From positions 1-40,118 of IMG/VR virus record IMGVR_UViG_3300028592_000042: a stretch of DNA of 40,118 bases. One strand, given 5' to 3'. Of the stretch, positions 37,650-40,118 are shown in pieces. The notes beneath the pieces are model-generated. The model worked only from the letters and a program-made list of their open reading frames with translations. It was not told the origin of the DNA and made no database searches. The stretch's first letter is position 1. Every line of letters begins with the position of its first letter. Made by a program: the position numbers and the translations under genes. Source of the stretch: a virus.

Positions 37650-38590
37650 CCTGGTACCGCGTCGACGACGGCTTCCCCGATCATCCGAAGCTCGAGCAGC
37701 TCGAGGCGGATGCGACTGAGCACGCGCTCGCGATCGCAGCGTGGACGCTCATGGGCGCCGACTGCGCGAAGCGCCGCACTGATGGGCTCTTCACCGAGCA
37801 CCGGCTGCGCCGCCGTATCCACTGGCCCGAGGCGCTGGTCACGAAGGCGCGCGATGCGCTTATCCGCGTCGGCCTCTGGATTCGCCGCAGCGAGACCGAG
37901 CTCCAGTTTCACGACTGGAGCGACTACCAGCCGACCCGCTCTGAGCTGGACGAGGACCGCCGCCTCGCGACCGAGCGTCAGAAGCGCTGGCGTCAGAAGC
38001 GCCGCGCCGACCGTGCGGCGGGTGTAGACGGTGGTGTAGACGCGTCTACAAACGCGTCTACAAACGCATCGACAAACGCGTCACGAGATGCGTCACGAGA
38101 CGGGTTACGAGACGCGTCGGTAGACGCAGGGAGTGGTGCGTCTACCGTAGACGCCCCTGTAGACGGTGCCCCGTCCCGTCCCGTCCCGTCCCGTCCGACT
38201 TCGTCGTGTGTGAGCGACGACGACGATCCGGAACCTGTCCGTCCTACTGCCCAGCTCTCGGCGATGAAGGCCTATGCCGAGGCGCTCCATGCGGTTGGCG
38301 GGATCTTCACGGGCGGCGCCAACTGGCGGGATGACTTCCGCGCTGTTGAGCGCCTTGCAGAGGCGTACGCCGCATCGCGCCGCATGAGCCGCGACAACGT
38401 CCTTCGTGGCTGGGCTGACCGCTACATGAAGGACCGAAACTCTCGGCGCCCCGACTGGTGGCACGAGCGCTGTGTGACGTGGGCCTCTGAGGCTCCGCCC
38501 AAGGCCGTCACGGTCGCTCGAGAGCCGAACGAAGACGCCATCGCGAAGGCCAAGGCGCGACTGCTCGCGCAGAAGGGGGTGGGGACGTGA
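37646..38590 (+). CDS. Replication initiator (O-like / replisome organiser)
   Basis: 314 residues, GTG start. The N-terminus MTWYRVDDGFPDHPKLEQLE and following helices (EHALAIAAWTLMGAD; DGLFTEHRLRRRI, then ALIRVGLWIR) match the winged-helix start of phage replication initiators (O and DnaD-like organisers). Residues 126-175 are low-complexity and are encoded by the iterons. The C-terminus (MKAYAEALHAVGGIF, RMSRDNVLRGWADRYMKDR) probably binds the helicase that follows. It should load the DnaB-type enzyme at the origin inside its own gene, as lambda O does. Confidence 0.75.
   Translation: MTWYRVDDGFPDHPKLEQLEADATEHALAIAAWTLMGADCAKRRTDGLFTEHRLRRRIHWPEALVTKARDALIRVGLWIRRSETELQFHDWSDYQPTRSELDEDRRLATERQKRWRQKRRADRAAGVDGGVDASTNASTNASTNASRDASRDGLRDASVDAGSGASTVDAPVDGAPSRPVPSRPTSSCVSDDDDPEPVRPTAQLSAMKAYAEALHAVGGIFTGGANWRDDFRAVERLAEAYAASRRMSRDNVLRGWADRYMKDRNSRRPDWWHERCVTWASEAPPKAVTVAREPNEDAIAKAKARLLAQKGVGT
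38021..38170. repeat. Iterons and predicted replication origin
   Basis: About nine tandem 12-bp units (for example GGTGTAGACGGT, TCTACAAACGCG, TCACGAGATGCG) occur from 38021 to 38128, followed by partial copies (TCTACCGTAGACG) to about 38170. Within them is a perfect 16-bp palindrome TGTAGACGCGTCTACA (38035-38050). The 12-base unit keeps the reading frame (four residues). In-gene iterons within an initiator gene are the mark of a lambda-type origin. Confidence 0.75.
38171..38195. repeat. Five tandem CCGTC pentamers
   Basis: Five perfect CCGTC units in the initiator coding sequence. Because 5 is not a multiple of 3, loss or gain of one unit would shift the frame and remove the C-terminal helicase-contact part. 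Could be a phase-variation element or simply a slippage-prone tract. Confidence 0.8.
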
Positions 38591-39864
38591 GCGCTGCCGA
38601 GAAGATCCCGTGCATCGATGCAGACGCCGAGGCTCGCTATCTCGCAGCCTGCATGCATGACGACGCCGTGCTCGAGCGCCACCCCGTGTGGCCGCGCGAG
38701 ATGGGCGTGCGCACTCACGCGCTCATCCTCGAGGCCATGCAGGCGGCGCGGGCCGCTGGCCACAGCACCGACCACGTCACCATCGCTCTGCGCCTCGAGG
38801 CCGCTGGGCACCTCGCCCGCATCGGAGGCGAGCGTGTGCTCAAGTCGATCGGCGCGGTGGTCGAGCTCCACCCCGGCCCGCTCGCTCGGCACCTCCGCAT
38901 GCTCGCTGTCGCTCGAGGAGTGCGCGAGTCGGCCATGCGCGCCGCCACCCTCGCCGAGCATGACCTCGCAGAGGCGCTCAGGACGCTCCGTGCAGCCGCG
39001 GAGTCGCGTCATCCGGACGAAGAGAGCCACGAGCGCTTCGGCAGCCTCAGGCAGGCCGTGGAGAGCGCCTACGCGGAGCTTGCCGAGAGGACCAAGCGCA
39101 ACGCTGGCCGCACCCGACCGGCGTACGTGACGACCGGTATCCGCACGCTCGACGAGAAGATCGGCGGCTGGGAGTACGGCGACCTCATCGTGTTCGGCGG
39201 CGACACGAGCGTGGGCAAGAGCACGACCGCGCTCTACACGCTCTGTGAGATGGCCAGGGCTGGGCACCGACCCGGCATCATCTCGTGCGAAGACCCGGCC
39301 GCGCGCCTCGGACGCCGAGCTATCTCGATGCTCTCGGGCGTGCCGTCGGTTGCGATCCGAAAGGGCGACCTCTCGCAGTGGCAGTGGCAAGGCCTGAGCG
39401 GCGCTGTCGCGAAGGTAGGCGACCTCGAGGTGGAGCTCGCGTACGCCATCGGCGAGCCCATCGACGTCGTGATGGAGTGCGCCCGTACGCTCATTCGCGA
39501 GCGTGGCTGCGATGTGGTCCTGCTCGACTACGTCCAGGCTGTCAGCGTGCCGGGCATGGAAGAGCGCTTCGCGATGCGCGAGGTGCTCACGCGGTTCAAG
39601 CGCGAGTGCAACCGGGCCGTACCCGCAGCGCTCGGCATCGTGCTCTCACAGTTCAAGCGCCGGCCTGACGTCACCGAGAGGCCGAAGCGCAGCGACCTCT
39701 ACGAGAGCGGCTACCTTGAGCAGAAGGCCGACGGGATCGCACTGCTCTGGAAGGACGCCGACGGCCTCCTCTGCGGCGTGCTCGACAAGGCGAAGGACGA
39801 CGAGACCGGAATCGAGTTCTCGTTCGCGCGCCAGAACGGCGTGTTCGCCGAGGTGCTGCCGTGA
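38587..39864 (+). CDS. dnaB: DnaB-type replicative helicase
   Basis: 425 residues, GTG start overlapping the initiator stop. N-terminal helical domain (10-140). Linker, then RecA-fold ATPase: Walker A FGGDTSVGKST (203-213), EDPAARLGRR (235-244) resembling the family motif after the P-loop, Walker B DVVLLDYVQ (309-317), SQFKRR (about 352-357) and a conserved end (LDKAKDDETG; FSFARQNG). Unwinds DNA at the fork. Close coupling with the initiator gene suggests the initiator loads it. Confidence 0.9.
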   Translation: MSAAEKIPCIDADAEARYLAACMHDDAVLERHPVWPREMGVRTHALILEAMQAARAAGHSTDHVTIALRLEAAGHLARIGGERVLKSIGAVVELHPGPLARHLRMLAVARGVRESAMRAATLAEHDLAEALRTLRAAAESRHPDEESHERFGSLRQAVESAYAELAERTKRNAGRTRPAYVTTGIRTLDEKIGGWEYGDLIVFGGDTSVGKSTTALYTLCEMARAGHRPGIISCEDPAARLGRRAISMLSGVPSVAIRKGDLSQWQWQGLSGAVAKVGDLEVELAYAIGEPIDVVMECARTLIRERGCDVVLLDYVQAVSVPGMEERFAMREVLTRFKRECNRAVPAALGIVLSQFKRRPDVTERPKRSDLYESGYLEQKADGIALLWKDADGLLCGVLDKAKDDETGIEFSFARQNGVFAEVLP

Positions 39865-39895
39865 CCGGCGAGAGCATGCGCAAGGGGGCGTGGTG

Positions 39896-40118
39896 ATGGC
39901 CTACCGCAAGAACGAGAAGCCTGAGGTGGACGAGATCCCCGTGCGTGCGCCGATTCGGTGGCATCGAGCGAGCGTCCCCGCTGTGGCGCTTCTGTGGCTG
40001 GCGTTCGCCGTAGCGGCTGACTTCGGCGCGCTGGAGCACATGCACGCTGTTCGCGTCTGGGCGCTGCTCGTGCTGCTCGGCAGCAGCGTAGGCGCGCTGT
40101 TCTGGAACATGCACTGGG
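39896..40118 (+). CDS. Small two-helix membrane protein, 5' part (continues at 1-150)
   Basis: Read across the circular join, this gene encodes 81 residues. The ATG at 39896 follows a GGGGG stretch about 7 bases upstream. The first 25 residues are charged. Two hydrophobic segments follow, roughly residues 27-42 (ALLWLAFAVA) and 52-70 (VWALLVLLGSS), then a short basic tail ending KGRW. It sits between the helicase gene and the rusA gene in the early operon. A small inner-membrane protein here could be a host-takeover, superinfection-exclusion or holin-like factor. Nothing in the sequence chooses between these. The gene is complete only on the circular molecule. Confidence 0.7.
   Translation, partial: MAYRKNEKPEVDEIPVRAPIRWHRASVPAVALLWLAFAVAADFGALEHMHAVRVWALLVLLGSSVGALFWNMHW
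39992..40118. repeat. Terminal overlap, copy 2 (circular closure)
   Basis: Exact second copy of bases 1-127. It lies inside the coding sequence of the small membrane protein that starts at 39896 and ends at 150. Confidence 0.95.

Noticed and set aside
38021-38170. CRISPR or minisatellite unrelated to replication
   Set aside because: Units are 12 bp without spacers and lie inside an initiator gene next to a helicase. Iterons are the better explanation.
39861-39896. 11-codon frame (GTG to TGA) between helicase and membrane-protein genes
   Set aside because: Too short to support as a gene. It may help couple translation to the next ATG.
1-40118. Diversity-generating retroelement, CRISPR-Cas, or restriction enzyme gene
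   Set aside because: No reverse transcriptase, Cas or restriction motif was found in any frame read. The methyltransferase has no nuclease partner.

Overview
The window is a complete, GC-rich temperate phage genome. Bases 1-127 repeat exactly at 39992-40118, so the molecule closes into a circle of 39,991 bp. One small membrane-protein gene runs across the join (39896 to 150). The overlap length of 127 looks like an assembly overlap, not a biological terminal repeat. I infer a tailed phage of podovirus type. The head and tail genes follow the P22 order: small and large terminase, portal (735 aa), scaffold, coat (422 aa), head-completion proteins, a very large hub protein, then three large Gln/Ala/Arg-rich candidate ejection proteins. 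There is no tape measure, sheath or tube gene. The host is probably a myxobacterium-like (Myxococcota) bacterium. This rests on the GC-rich codon use and on a lipoprotein at 7332-7790 whose mature end has the Asp-Ala-rich style common in that phylum. It is an inference only.

Layout. (1) 34687 rightward through the join to 3804 holds the early and replication genes: a Cro-like protein, a run of small Cys-rich proteins, an initiator gene carrying 12-bp iterons, a DnaB-type helicase, a RusA resolvase, then the terminase genes. (2) 3801-20160 holds head and tail genes, interrupted at 7332-7790 by a reverse-strand lipoprotein gene. (3) 20160-24512 holds a LamG-like candidate receptor-binding or decoration protein and the lysis genes (holin, spanin-like pair, amidase), mixed with very small genes. 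(4) 24448-33332, all leftward, holds small accessory genes, the attP site, a ribbon-helix-helix protein, a C5 cytosine methyltransferase, a tyrosine integrase, a RecT-type annealing protein and several small unknowns. (5) 33333-34686 is the immunity region: a leftward promoter, a lipoprotein gene in the position lambda gives to rex, a repressor, and a rightward promoter.

How it fits together. A 16-bp palindrome, GCGGCATATCYGCCGC, occurs at both the leftward and the rightward early promoter and is the likely repressor operator. The two promoters also share their -10 region. The leftward transcript would supply recombination, integration and methylation. The rightward transcript would supply replication and, with no large gap, run on into packaging, structure and lysis. 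Almost every gene overlaps the next by 1 to 4 bases (ATGA, GTGA, TGATG), so translational coupling is pervasive. The attP at 26048-26209 contains the 3' half of a tRNA-Arg(TCT) gene, flanked by two pairs of inverted arm sites.

The most interesting signals are the attP architecture, the twin-operator promoter in front of the methyltransferase genes (27384-27421), the iterons inside the initiator gene, and the two host-type lipoprotein cargo genes. No similarity search was possible. Family assignments rest on motifs and gene order.
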